From the NCBI GenBank assembly GCA_937927625.1, contig CALBSD010000065.1, positions 1-27,408 on the forward strand: a DNA stretch of 27,408 nt, written 5' to 3'. Positions 21,512 through 27,408 of this stretch are shown in pieces. Each line of letters opens with the position of its first letter. Positions within the stretch are counted from its first letter, which is position 1. Position numbers and translations under genes: made by a program. Under the pieces are notes generated by a model. It was not told the DNA's origin and searched no databases. It worked only from the letters and a program-made list of their open reading frames with translations. The stretch comes from an uncultured Actinomycetes bacterium. GTDB taxonomy: Bacteria > Actinomycetota > Acidimicrobiia > Acidimicrobiales > Ilumatobacteraceae.

Positions 21512-22350
21512 TGACAGTTCGAATTGTGACCGACTCCTCCTGCGATCTTCCTCAGGATCTTGCAGACCAACTTCTCATCAGCATCGTTCCCCTAAAGGTT
21601 CGTTTCGGTGACGATGAATTCGTTGACCGTGAAACCATCACCACCGATGAATTCTGGAAGAAGTGTGCAGCTTCACCCGTTTTGCCTGAAACCGCAGCCC
21701 CGTCTCCAGGAAACTTCGATGCGGAGTTCCAGAAGTTGGCCGCCGAAGGCGCCACCGGCATCATCGTCTTGAATCTCTCGTCCGACTTGTCTGGCACCAT
21801 CCAGGCCGCGCAGGTTGCAGCACGTGATTTCGCTGGCGGCATTCCTGTTCAGGTCGTCGACTCTCGTACCGCAACGATGGGTCTCGGACTGATTGCCATT
21901 GAATGTGCCAAGCGTGCCCAGGTCGGGGCGTCTCTCGATGACATCGTGGCCCTCGCCAACAAACTCATCCCACAGATGCGGGTCTATGGCGCACTCGACA
22001 CGCTCGACAACCTCAAAAAGGGCGGGCGAATTGGCGGAGCGAAGGCAATGCTCGCCAGCGCACTCTCCATTAAGCCTCTTATTGAGATCACTGGTGGTCA
22101 TGTTGCCGAAGCAGGAAAGCAGCGCACTCGCTCGAAGGCACTTGCTCACCTCATCAGCATCTTGAAGGACAACTCCGGCAAGATTGAACAACTCGGAATT
22201 TTGCATGCACAATGCGCCGATATCGATTCGTTCGTCGCGATGGTCAAAGAGGTCTACACAGGTGAAGTCATTGTCGGCGACATTGGTGCGGTCATCGGAA
22301 CACACGCTGGTCAGGGCACCATCGGTATCGCATTCCGTCTGAAGGCATAA
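21511..22350 (+). CDS. DegV family fatty-acid-binding protein
   Basis: DegV/FakB proteins bind a fatty acid and, with a FakA-type kinase, present it for phosphorylation. The 279-residue protein begins MTVRIVTDSSCDLP. It has the family segments ISIVPLKVRFGDDEFVDRETIT, ETAAPSPGNFDAEFQ (the TSQPSP-like loop), IIVLNLSSDLSGTIQAAQVAA, VQVVDSRTATMGLGLIAIE, LDNLKKGGRIGGAKAM and a C-terminal GTHAGQGTIGIAF motif that closes the lipid pocket. The ATG overlaps the DUF6049 stop by one base (TAATG), so the two are co-translated; an upstream in-frame ATG at 21448 would lengthen it by 21 non-family residues. It occupies the place where murJ usually stands in this actinobacterial cluster. No fakA is in the window. 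Confidence 0.93.
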   Translation: MTVRIVTDSSCDLPQDLADQLLISIVPLKVRFGDDEFVDRETITTDEFWKKCAASPVLPETAAPSPGNFDAEFQKLAAEGATGIIVLNLSSDLSGTIQAAQVAARDFAGGIPVQVVDSRTATMGLGLIAIECAKRAQVGASLDDIVALANKLIPQMRVYGALDTLDNLKKGGRIGGAKAMLASALSIKPLIEITGGHVAEAGKQRTRSKALAHLISILKDNSGKIEQLGILHAQCADIDSFVAMVKEVYTGEVIVGDIGAVIGTHAGQGTIGIAFRLKA

Positions 22351-22372
22351 GGGGTATCGCTCCACCAAGGGG

Positions 22373-22381
22373 TTATCCACA
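22373..22381 (+). promoter_or_regulatory. Exact DnaA box upstream of the kinase gene
   Basis: TTATCCACA matches the DnaA-box consensus exactly. It lies in the 51-nt gap between DegV and the kinase, 3 nt before the -10-like TAGCGT. It is a single copy and may be chance. Confidence 0.4.
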
Positions 22382-22383
22382 AC

Positions 22384-22389
22384 TAGCGT
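22384..22389 (+). promoter_or_regulatory. Possible -10 box of the kinase-sigma-anti-sigma operon
   Basis: TAGCGT lies 12 nt before the kinase ATG, which would give a leader of about 5-6 nt. The same hexamer lies 10 nt before the EtfD-like gene. There is no ribosome binding site. Confidence 0.45.
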
Positions 22390-22401
22390 AAACAGCCAGT
22401 C

Positions 22402-24090
22402 ATGGCTGCTTCACGTTCCTCAGACGATTACATCGGTGGTCGCTATCGCCTTGAAGGATGTATTGCGTCTGGCGGCATGGCTGATGTGTGGCGTGCAACT
22501 GACATGCACTTAGGTCGCGAAGTAGCAGTCAAACTGTTGCGCGCAAGTGTTGCTGATGATCCAGTAGTTGCAGAACGCTTTCGTCGTGAAGCAAAGTCGC
22601 TTGCAAAGCTGACGCATCCCAACATTGTTCCGGTGTACGACTGCATCGAAGAATCTGATGGACAAGTTGCACTTGTAATGCGACTCATTCGCGGTCAATC
22701 ACTACGTGAACTTCTTGATGAAGCAGGCGACGGTCACAGACCTGGTCAGATCAGTGCGTACCTCACTGTGCACATTGGAAAGTCCATTGCTGCTGCACTT
22801 GCGAAAGCGCATAACGAAAATATTCTCCATCGCGATATCAAGCCAGGCAACATTCTCGTCATGAAGAACGGTGAAGTTCTTCTCACTGACTTTGGTATTG
22901 CAAAACCACTGAAGGCATCTGATGACGACGGTACCGACCTCACGCGTGTCGACATCATGATGGGTACAGCAAAGTATTTGTCGCCAGAACAAGTGCAGGG
23001 GCGCAATCTTGATGCGCGTGCCGACATCTATTCGCTCGGTCTTGTTCTCTATGAATGCTTGGCAGGCAACGTTCCGTTTAAGGGCGACAACGATCAAGCA
23101 ACAGCTGTTGCGCGTCTTGAACGTGATCCGACACCTCTTGGTGGTTTGCGTGCAGACGTTCCCAGCACTGTCATCAATGTTATTCACAAGATGTTGCGTC
23201 GTCGTCCAGAACACCGTTACGAGAATTGTGCAGAGGTCGTACAGGCGCTCGACGACGCCATGCGTAATTTGCATGATGCGTTAACTCCTGTTGACGGAAT
23301 GTCTCCGTCTCTTGGGGCGCCAACACCTCGCACGCGTCCGGCTCCTCTTGATCCGCTGATGACTCCAAAGCCACAGCGCGATTTCAGCGTCGTACCTAAT
23401 GACAACACACCGCAGCGTGCACCAATGCCACAGCGCGATCGCACCCCACGTGGTGCACCACGCGCAAAAGAGTCACTTCCTGCGCATCGAAAAACCAATA
23501 CAAAGCGTAATTACTTGCCTATTGCACTGCTTTTGGCTGCTGCAGCAGTGATGTCCTTCATGTTGTGGAAAGGCTTACAAGGTACGAAGTCATCGTCAAC
23601 TCCGTCCGTTATCGACAACGTAGAAGTTGTGCATGTCGAGATTGCTGGCATCAAGAGTTACGACCCCAATGGTGACGACAAACAAGAAAACGAATTCATG
23701 ATTCCAGCATTGCGGGACAACAATCCAGCAACGCAGTGGACCACCGTTTGTTATGGCAGCAAATATTTCGGGTCTAAAGAGGGTGTCGGACTTGTTGTTC
23801 AACTCTCTGGTATCGGTATCGGACAACTGAAGGCCAACTTCGCGAATGGTCCGTATAACGCCGAGGTGTACGTGACCACATCAGAGAAAATTCCTACAAG
23901 CATCAACGAGTGGGGTCTGCGGGTTGCTGATGTTTTTAGCAACGATGCAGGTGTTGCAACTCTTGAAGTAAAACAGCCTGCTCGCAACGTTCTTTTCCTC
24001 TTGCGCGAAGTGGGACGCAGTTCCACTTGCAGCAACTCGAATCCGTATAAGGGCGCCATTAGCGACCTGTCGTTCACTTCGGCGAAGTGA
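22402..24090 (+). CDS. Membrane Ser/Thr protein kinase with extracellular discoidin-like domain
   Basis: A Hanks-type receptor kinase of 562 residues. The cytoplasmic kinase domain (about 14-290) is complete: glycine loop IASGGMADVW, Lys44 in VAVKLL, Glu63, catalytic HRDIKPGN (143-150), DFG (163-165), GTAKYLSPEQ and DIYSLGLVLYE. A Pro-rich linker (300-360), one membrane helix (371-390) and an extracellular domain of about 165 residues follow. The latter begins IKSYDPNGDDKQENEFMIPALRDNNPATQWTT and continues FGSKEGVGLVVQLSG, a pattern typical of discoidin/F5-8C-like carbohydrate-binding modules. In mycobacteria a similar kinase-TM-extracellular unit is the C-terminal part of MurJ/MviN, but with a pseudokinase; here it is separate and catalytically intact. 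The stop overlaps the sigma-factor start. Ligand and substrates are unknown. Confidence 0.93.
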   Translation: MAASRSSDDYIGGRYRLEGCIASGGMADVWRATDMHLGREVAVKLLRASVADDPVVAERFRREAKSLAKLTHPNIVPVYDCIEESDGQVALVMRLIRGQSLRELLDEAGDGHRPGQISAYLTVHIGKSIAAALAKAHNENILHRDIKPGNILVMKNGEVLLTDFGIAKPLKASDDDGTDLTRVDIMMGTAKYLSPEQVQGRNLDARADIYSLGLVLYECLAGNVPFKGDNDQATAVARLERDPTPLGGLRADVPSTVINVIHKMLRRRPEHRYENCAEVVQALDDAMRNLHDALTPVDGMSPSLGAPTPRTRPAPLDPLMTPKPQRDFSVVPNDNTPQRAPMPQRDRTPRGAPRAKESLPAHRKTNTKRNYLPIALLLAAAAVMSFMLWKGLQGTKSSSTPSVIDNVEVVHVEIAGIKSYDPNGDDKQENEFMIPALRDNNPATQWTTVCYGSKYFGSKEGVGLVVQLSGIGIGQLKANFANGPYNAEVYVTTSEKIPTSINEWGLRVADVFSNDAGVATLEVKQPARNVLFLLREVGRSSTCSNSNPYKGAISDLSFTSAK

Positions 24091-24653
24091 CCAGCGACGC
24101 GCTTCTCGTTAAACGGGCACAGCGCGGTGATCGCAACGCTGTCGATGCATTGTTACGCGAGAACTATGACGTCGTACGTGCGGTCTGTCATCGCATTCTG
24201 ATCAATTCATCTGATGCAGAAGACGCAACACAGATGGCTCTCATGGCCATCGTGCGTGCGCTTCCCTCTTTCGATGGGCGCGCAAAGTTTTCAACCTGGG
24301 TGTATCGCATCGCGACAAATGCTGCGCTTGATGAATTGCGCCGCATTCGCCGCCGCGATGTTCCAAATGATGAAACAAAGTTTGAGAACATTTCTGTGAA
24401 CGATGCAACGAATGCAGTTGATGCACAGATGGATGTTTCATCTGCGCTTGCGCAAGTGCCAGAAGAATTTCGTGTCGTGCTTGTGTTGCGACACATTGCA
24501 GATCTTGATTACGAAGAAATCGCCGCGGTGCTTGATATCCCTGTGGGCACGGTGAGGTCACGTCTGTCTCGTGGTCGAGCGCAACTCACTGAAATTCTTG
24601 GGAACCAATCAGAGTCACCAGGGCGTCAAACCAATGCCGGAGGTCAGCCATGA
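24087..24653 (+). CDS. ECF RNA polymerase sigma factor, SigM-like
   Basis: An extracytoplasmic-function sigma factor of 188 residues. Region 2 (about 8-90) includes VRAVCHRILINSSDAEDATQMALMAIVRALPSFDGRAKFSTWVYRIATNAALDELRRIRRR, with the usual DAED...TW.YRIA pattern that contacts core polymerase and the -10. Region 4 (about 115-170) shows PEEFRVVLVLRHIADLDYEEIAAVLDIPVGTVRSRLSRGRAQL, a helix-turn-helix. It starts with GTG at 24087, overlapping the kinase TGA (GTGA), and ends overlapping the next gene (ATGA). Its position before an anti-sigma candidate and upstream of trxB matches mycobacterial SigM. The assignment to SigM rests on context. Confidence 0.93.
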   Translation: MTSDALLVKRAQRGDRNAVDALLRENYDVVRAVCHRILINSSDAEDATQMALMAIVRALPSFDGRAKFSTWVYRIATNAALDELRRIRRRDVPNDETKFENISVNDATNAVDAQMDVSSALAQVPEEFRVVLVLRHIADLDYEEIAAVLDIPVGTVRSRLSRGRAQLTEILGNQSESPGRQTNAGGQP

Positions 24654-25300
24654 GCGACGAAAATGAACTTGACCCACGCATAGAGGCTCTGCTTCGGGAC
24701 GTTCCACCCGCTGATTCGTCGATAAAGGAATCCCACATTGCTGCAGCTCTCGGCGAGATCACGACCCCTGCCACATCCAACGGCCGCCTTCGTTTCCTCT
24801 CTGCCGTAGCAGCCGTTGTGGTTCTCGTGGCAGGAGGCATCGCCATCTCGAGGAGTCCCAGCGATGCTCCCCCCGCCATTGCCGCCGATACCACTGCAAC
24901 CTCGACACCAAAGGCCTCAGCGGAATGCGAACACTCCGGAGGATTCTGGGGCGACGTTGGGGGTATTGACTACTTCACGCTCCGAGGAACGGCATTTGAA
25001 TTAGTTCATCGTGACGACTTGGTCGATCTGTATTTCGGTTCCGCACCCTGCACCATGGTCGGCACCATTAGTTACTTTGAAGCATTGGTGGCACGCGCCA
25101 AAGAAGCCGATGCCCCCAACGACCTCACCGATTGTAGATATGCATCTGAACCTCTAGTCCGATTCAGCGATGAGCCAAGTGGAGGCGGGGCTACGTATTC
25201 ATTTGCGCTCGTTGCGACGGAAGATGGCGTAGGCCTCTATTTCAAGGACAGATGTAACAAGCCAATTGGCTCCATCACGTTGCCCATATCCGGCGACTAA
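24650..25300 (+). CDS. Putative anti-sigma factor, single-pass membrane protein
   Basis: A 216-residue protein with a short acidic cytoplasmic part (1-46: DPRIEALLRDVPPADSSIKESHIAAALGEI), one membrane helix (about 47-67) and an extracellular domain of about 145 residues with four to five cysteines (CEHSGGFW, APCTM, DCRYA, DRCNKPIG) that could form disulfides outside the cell. It lacks the HxxxCxxC zinc motif of classic ECF anti-sigma factors. The assignment rests on translational coupling to the sigma gene (ATGA), the topology and the place of RsmA in related clusters. The extracellular domain is not one I recognise. Disulfide sensitivity together with nearby trxB and trxA would be a logical link, but that is inference. 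Confidence 0.7.
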   Translation: MSDENELDPRIEALLRDVPPADSSIKESHIAAALGEITTPATSNGRLRFLSAVAAVVVLVAGGIAISRSPSDAPPAIAADTTATSTPKASAECEHSGGFWGDVGGIDYFTLRGTAFELVHRDDLVDLYFGSAPCTMVGTISYFEALVARAKEADAPNDLTDCRYASEPLVRFSDEPSGGGATYSFALVATEDGVGLYFKDRCNKPIGSITLPISGD

Positions 25301-25330
25301 CACTCACTCAGTCCCCCATGTTCACGCCGT

Positions 25331-25336
25331 TAGGCT
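25331..25336 (+). promoter_or_regulatory. -10 box of a likely leaderless promoter before the membrane protein-trxB unit
   Basis: TAGGCT ends 6 nt before the ATG at 25343. It suggests that the small membrane protein and trxB form a transcription unit separate from the kinase-sigma-anti-sigma operon. Confidence 0.55.
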
Positions 25337-25342
25337 GAACAC

Positions 25343-25672
25343 ATGGTGTCTAATCCACTCACCGATCCCGAATGGGCGGACCGTTCCGTCGCGTTCATCG
25401 ACCGCGTGGTGGCCACTGTTCGCAAGTACACCACCCAGCCGCTCGTCACCACTGCCCGCGGCATCGTGTTCGGGTTGTTGGCCAGTTTTGGTGTCATCAC
25501 CGGTCTTGTGTTGCTTATTGTTGGCCTCGTTCGCGGCCTGCAAGCTGCACTTGACGCAGTGGTGAATCACCAAGCATCCGTCTGGATTTCCTATTTCATC
25601 CTTGCTGCGCTGTTTCTCGTCATCGGCATCGTGCTGATGCGTAAGCGCTATACCCCCGAAGAAGAGAAGTAA
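25343..25672 (+). CDS. Small two-helix membrane protein
   Basis: A 109-residue protein with an amphipathic N-terminus (MVSNPLTDPEWADRSVAFIDRVVATVRKYT), hydrophobic helices at about 42-64 (IVFGLLASFGVITGLVLLIVGLV) and 83-100 (WISYFILAALFLVIGIVLM), and a charged C-terminus (RKRYTPEEEK). The layout resembles small actinobacterial phage-holin-like superfamily proteins, but nothing indicates lysis. The stop overlaps the trxB ATG by one base (TAATG), so the two are co-expressed. Function unknown. Confidence 0.82.
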   Translation: MVSNPLTDPEWADRSVAFIDRVVATVRKYTTQPLVTTARGIVFGLLASFGVITGLVLLIVGLVRGLQAALDAVVNHQASVWISYFILAALFLVIGIVLMRKRYTPEEEK

Positions 25673-26616
25673 TGAGTAACGCTCGCAAAGTCATCATCAT
25701 TGGTTCAGGCCCTGCAGGTCTCACCGCAGCTATCTACACCGCTCGCGCATCACTAGAACCGTTGGTGATTGAAGGCGAGCCCAGCAGCACCACTGACCAG
25801 CCAGGCGGTCAGCTCATGCTCACCACAGAGATTGAAAATTTCCCTGGTTTTCCTGAAGGAATCATGGGTCCAGAGCTCATGGGCAACTTCCGTGCACAAG
25901 CAGAGCGCTTTGGCGCAGACATCATCACCGAGAAGGTCACCAAGGTCGACTTCAATAGCAAGCCATTCAAAGTGTGGGTGCGCGACACCGAGTACACCGC
26001 TGAGTCTGTCATCGTCGCAACAGGCGCACAGTCACTCATGCTTGATCTTCCCCGTGAAGGTGAACTCATCGGCCATGGTGTTTCCACGTGTGCAACATGC
26101 GATGGTTTCTTCTTCCGCGGTCATGAAATTGCAGTCGTTGGCGGTGGAGACAGCGCCATTGAAGAGGCTGGTTTTCTCACCAAGTTCGCATCGAAGGTGT
26201 ACCTCGTGGTGCGCCGCGATTCATTGCGTGCATCACGCATCATGCAACAGCGCGCACTTGATAATCCGAAGATTGAAATCCTGTGGAACTCACGTGTCAG
26301 CGAATTGCATGGCGAAGGCACCCTCAACGGCGTCACCATCACTGACACCGTGACGAACGAATCTCGTCCACTGAATGTCACTGGTTTGTTTATCGCCATT
26401 GGTCACAAGCCCAACACTGGCTTGTTCACCAACATCCTCGACATGGAAGAGTCGGGCTACTTGCTCACTCGCGAAGGCTCTACGTACACCAATATTCCAG
26501 GCATTTTTGCTGCTGGTGACGTGCAAGACCACACATACCGACAAGCCATTACGGCTGCTGGTTCGGGTTGTATGGCCGCCATCGACGCCGAGCGTTGGCT
26601 CGAACACGGTCGGTAA
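25672..26616 (+). CDS. trxB: Thioredoxin reductase
   Basis: NADPH-dependent flavoenzyme that reduces thioredoxin in the cytoplasm. The 314 residues show the FAD-binding motif GSGPAG (11-16), the redox-active CATC (140-143), the NADPH-binding GGGDSA (157-162) with the following VVRRDSLRAS, and the C-terminal FAD motif FAAGDVQDHTYRQAITAAGSGCMAA. Length is that of low-molecular-weight TrxB. It is coupled to the small membrane protein, and mogA follows 6 nt later. The partner trxA begins 576 nt downstream, separated by mogA. Confidence 0.98.
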   Translation: MSNARKVIIIGSGPAGLTAAIYTARASLEPLVIEGEPSSTTDQPGGQLMLTTEIENFPGFPEGIMGPELMGNFRAQAERFGADIITEKVTKVDFNSKPFKVWVRDTEYTAESVIVATGAQSLMLDLPREGELIGHGVSTCATCDGFFFRGHEIAVVGGGDSAIEEAGFLTKFASKVYLVVRRDSLRASRIMQQRALDNPKIEILWNSRVSELHGEGTLNGVTITDTVTNESRPLNVTGLFIAIGHKPNTGLFTNILDMEESGYLLTREGSTYTNIPGIFAAGDVQDHTYRQAITAAGSGCMAAIDAERWLEHGR

Positions 26617-26622
26617 AACCCC

Positions 26623-27150
26623 ATGACGGTTCGGTTCGGTCTGATTGCGGTTTCCGACCGAGCAACGGCTGGTATCTACGAAGATCGTGGCACTCCTGCG
26701 ATGCGTGACTACTTGGCGCGCGTCGTCACCACACCTCATGAAGTGGTGGAACGTCTCATCCCCGATGAAGCCGACCGGATTTCTGCAGCCATTGTTGAAT
26801 TGGCCGACACTGAAGGGTGTTGTCTCATTCTCACCACTGGTGGCACTGGTCCTGCTCCTCGTGATGTCACTCCCGACGCCACAGAAGCTGTTCTTGACCG
26901 AGTGATTCCTGGTTTTGGAGAGCTGATGCGTCGTATTTCGTATGCCATCATCCCCACTGCCATCCTCAGTCGGCAGTTGGCGGGCACTCGTGGATCTTCG
27001 TTGGTCATCAATTTGCCTGGAAACCCCAAGGCCATTGCGGAATGTCTAGACGCCGTGATGGCGGCGGTGCCTGACTGCATCGATCTCATCAATGGACCAC
27101 GTATTGAACTCATTGATTCAGCCGGAGCCTGGCGTCCTCCCCAATCCTGA
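26623..27150 (+). CDS. mogA: Molybdopterin adenylyltransferase, MogA-like
   Basis: Activates molybdopterin by adenylylation before molybdenum insertion in molybdenum-cofactor synthesis. The 175-residue MoaB/Mog-fold protein has the family start FGLIAVSDRATAGIYEDRGTPAM. The binding loop LILTTGGTGPAPRDVTPDAT contains the conserved Asp pair, followed by IPGFGELMR and the LPGNPKAIAECLDAV motif. The TGGTGPAPRDVTPDAT form is closer to MogA than to MoaB. It starts 6 nt after trxB without a clear ribosome binding site. No other cofactor genes are nearby, so its place between trxB and trxA is unusual. Confidence 0.93.
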   Translation: MTVRFGLIAVSDRATAGIYEDRGTPAMRDYLARVVTTPHEVVERLIPDEADRISAAIVELADTEGCCLILTTGGTGPAPRDVTPDATEAVLDRVIPGFGELMRRISYAIIPTAILSRQLAGTRGSSLVINLPGNPKAIAECLDAVMAAVPDCIDLINGPRIELIDSAGAWRPPQS

Positions 27151-27162
27151 GCAGAGCGGCAG

Positions 27163-27185
27163 TAAAGTGTGCTTCGACGAAAGGA
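27163..27185 (+). promoter_or_regulatory. Likely trxA -10 box and ribosome binding site
   Basis: TAAAGT (27163-27168) is a possible -10 and AAAGGA (27180-27185) a good ribosome binding site 7 nt before the trxA ATG. Together they suggest trxA has its own leadered mRNA rather than depending on mogA read-through. Confidence 0.5.
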
Positions 27186-27192
27186 CACCACC

Positions 27193-27408
27193 ATGGCTGC
27201 CGGAATCATCACACTTACGAGTTCAACATTTGACGAGACCGTTAATAGCTCGTCAACACCCATCCTCGTCGACTTCTGGGCGGAATGGTGCGGACCTTGC
27301 AAGCAGATCGCTCCCATCCTCGAGCAGATCGCAGCAGAGAAGTCTGGGTCTATCACTATCGCAAAGTTGAACATCGACGAATACGGTGACATCGCAAGTC
27401 GCTACAAC
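27193..27408 (+). CDS. trxA: Thioredoxin, N-terminal part (3' end outside window)
   Basis: Cytoplasmic dithiol reductant regenerated by TrxB. The 72 codons present read MAAGIITLTSSTFDETV..., then ILVDFWAEWCGPCKQIAPILEQIA with the active site Trp-Cys-Gly-Pro-Cys (Cys33 and Cys36), and continue through IAKLNIDEYGDIASRYN. The missing part should contain the cis-proline. The ATG is fixed by AAAGGA 7 nt upstream. Confidence 0.96.
   Translation, partial: MAAGIITLTSSTFDETVNSSSTPILVDFWAEWCGPCKQIAPILEQIAAEKSGSITIAKLNIDEYGDIASRYN

Noticed and set aside
1..27408. CRISPR array, prophage, insertion sequence, tRNA or rRNA gene
   Set aside because: No regularly spaced repeats, integrase, transposase, terminal repeats or cloverleaf-like sequence were found; genes are packed housekeeping types.

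Overview
The window is a gene-dense chromosomal segment of an actinobacterium. The markers are a dnaK-grpE-dnaJ-hspR operon, a DUF5318 protein next to rpsF, a fused EtfD-type membrane Fe-S oxidoreductase beside an AlaA-like aminotransferase, a DUF6049 secreted protein, a SigM-type sigma/anti-sigma pair and the trxB/trxA neighbourhood. By eye the base composition is only moderately GC-rich and many genes look leaderless. With the altered gene order, this suggests a deep-branching class such as Acidimicrobiia rather than Streptomyces or Mycobacterium; that placement is inference. There is no sign of phage, insertion sequence, CRISPR array, tRNA or rRNA. The longest stretch without a gene is about 190 nt, so there are no large empty regions.

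Layout. 1-5444 (minus): one heat-shock operon, dnaK-grpE-dnaJ-hspR-clpB, with clpB cut by the window edge. 5445-5586: a divergent control region with a near-perfect CIRCE element, a HAIR-like site, a dnaK promoter and a leaderless gpmI promoter. 5587-10129 (plus): gpmI, a stand-alone cyclic-nucleotide-binding protein and the EtfD-like oxidoreductase, ending in a strong hairpin at 10143-10176. 10219-16540 (minus): a DUF5318 protein, rpsF-ssb-rpsR-rplI, dnaB, two small uncharacterised genes, dcd and an alanine-type aminotransferase. The dnaB upstream region holds an array of DnaA-box-like 9-mers. 16571-17191 (plus): a methyltransferase-like gene, end to end with the convergent CCA-adding enzyme/poly(A) polymerase family gene (17192-18655, minus). 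18786-27408 (plus): GNAT acetyltransferase, DUF6049, DegV, a membrane Ser/Thr kinase with an extracellular domain, an ECF sigma factor, a putative anti-sigma factor, a small membrane protein, trxB, mogA and the start of trxA.

How the genes work together. The first block is the DnaK/ClpB protein-disaggregation machine with its own repressor HspR, apparently also under HrcA through CIRCE. The middle block joins central carbon and energy genes (GpmI, EtfD, aminotransferase) to nucleotide supply (Dcd) and replication (SSB, DnaB). The right block resembles the actinobacterial pcnA-mutT-DUF6049-murJ-sigM-rsm-trxB-trxA envelope and redox-stress region. Here murJ is absent at its usual place, where a DegV gene stands. 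The kinase plus extracellular-domain module that forms the C-terminal part of mycobacterial MurJ/MviN occurs as a separate protein with intact catalytic residues, translationally coupled to the sigma/anti-sigma pair. That rearrangement, the DnaA-box array upstream of dnaB and the dual heat-shock operators are the most interesting items.
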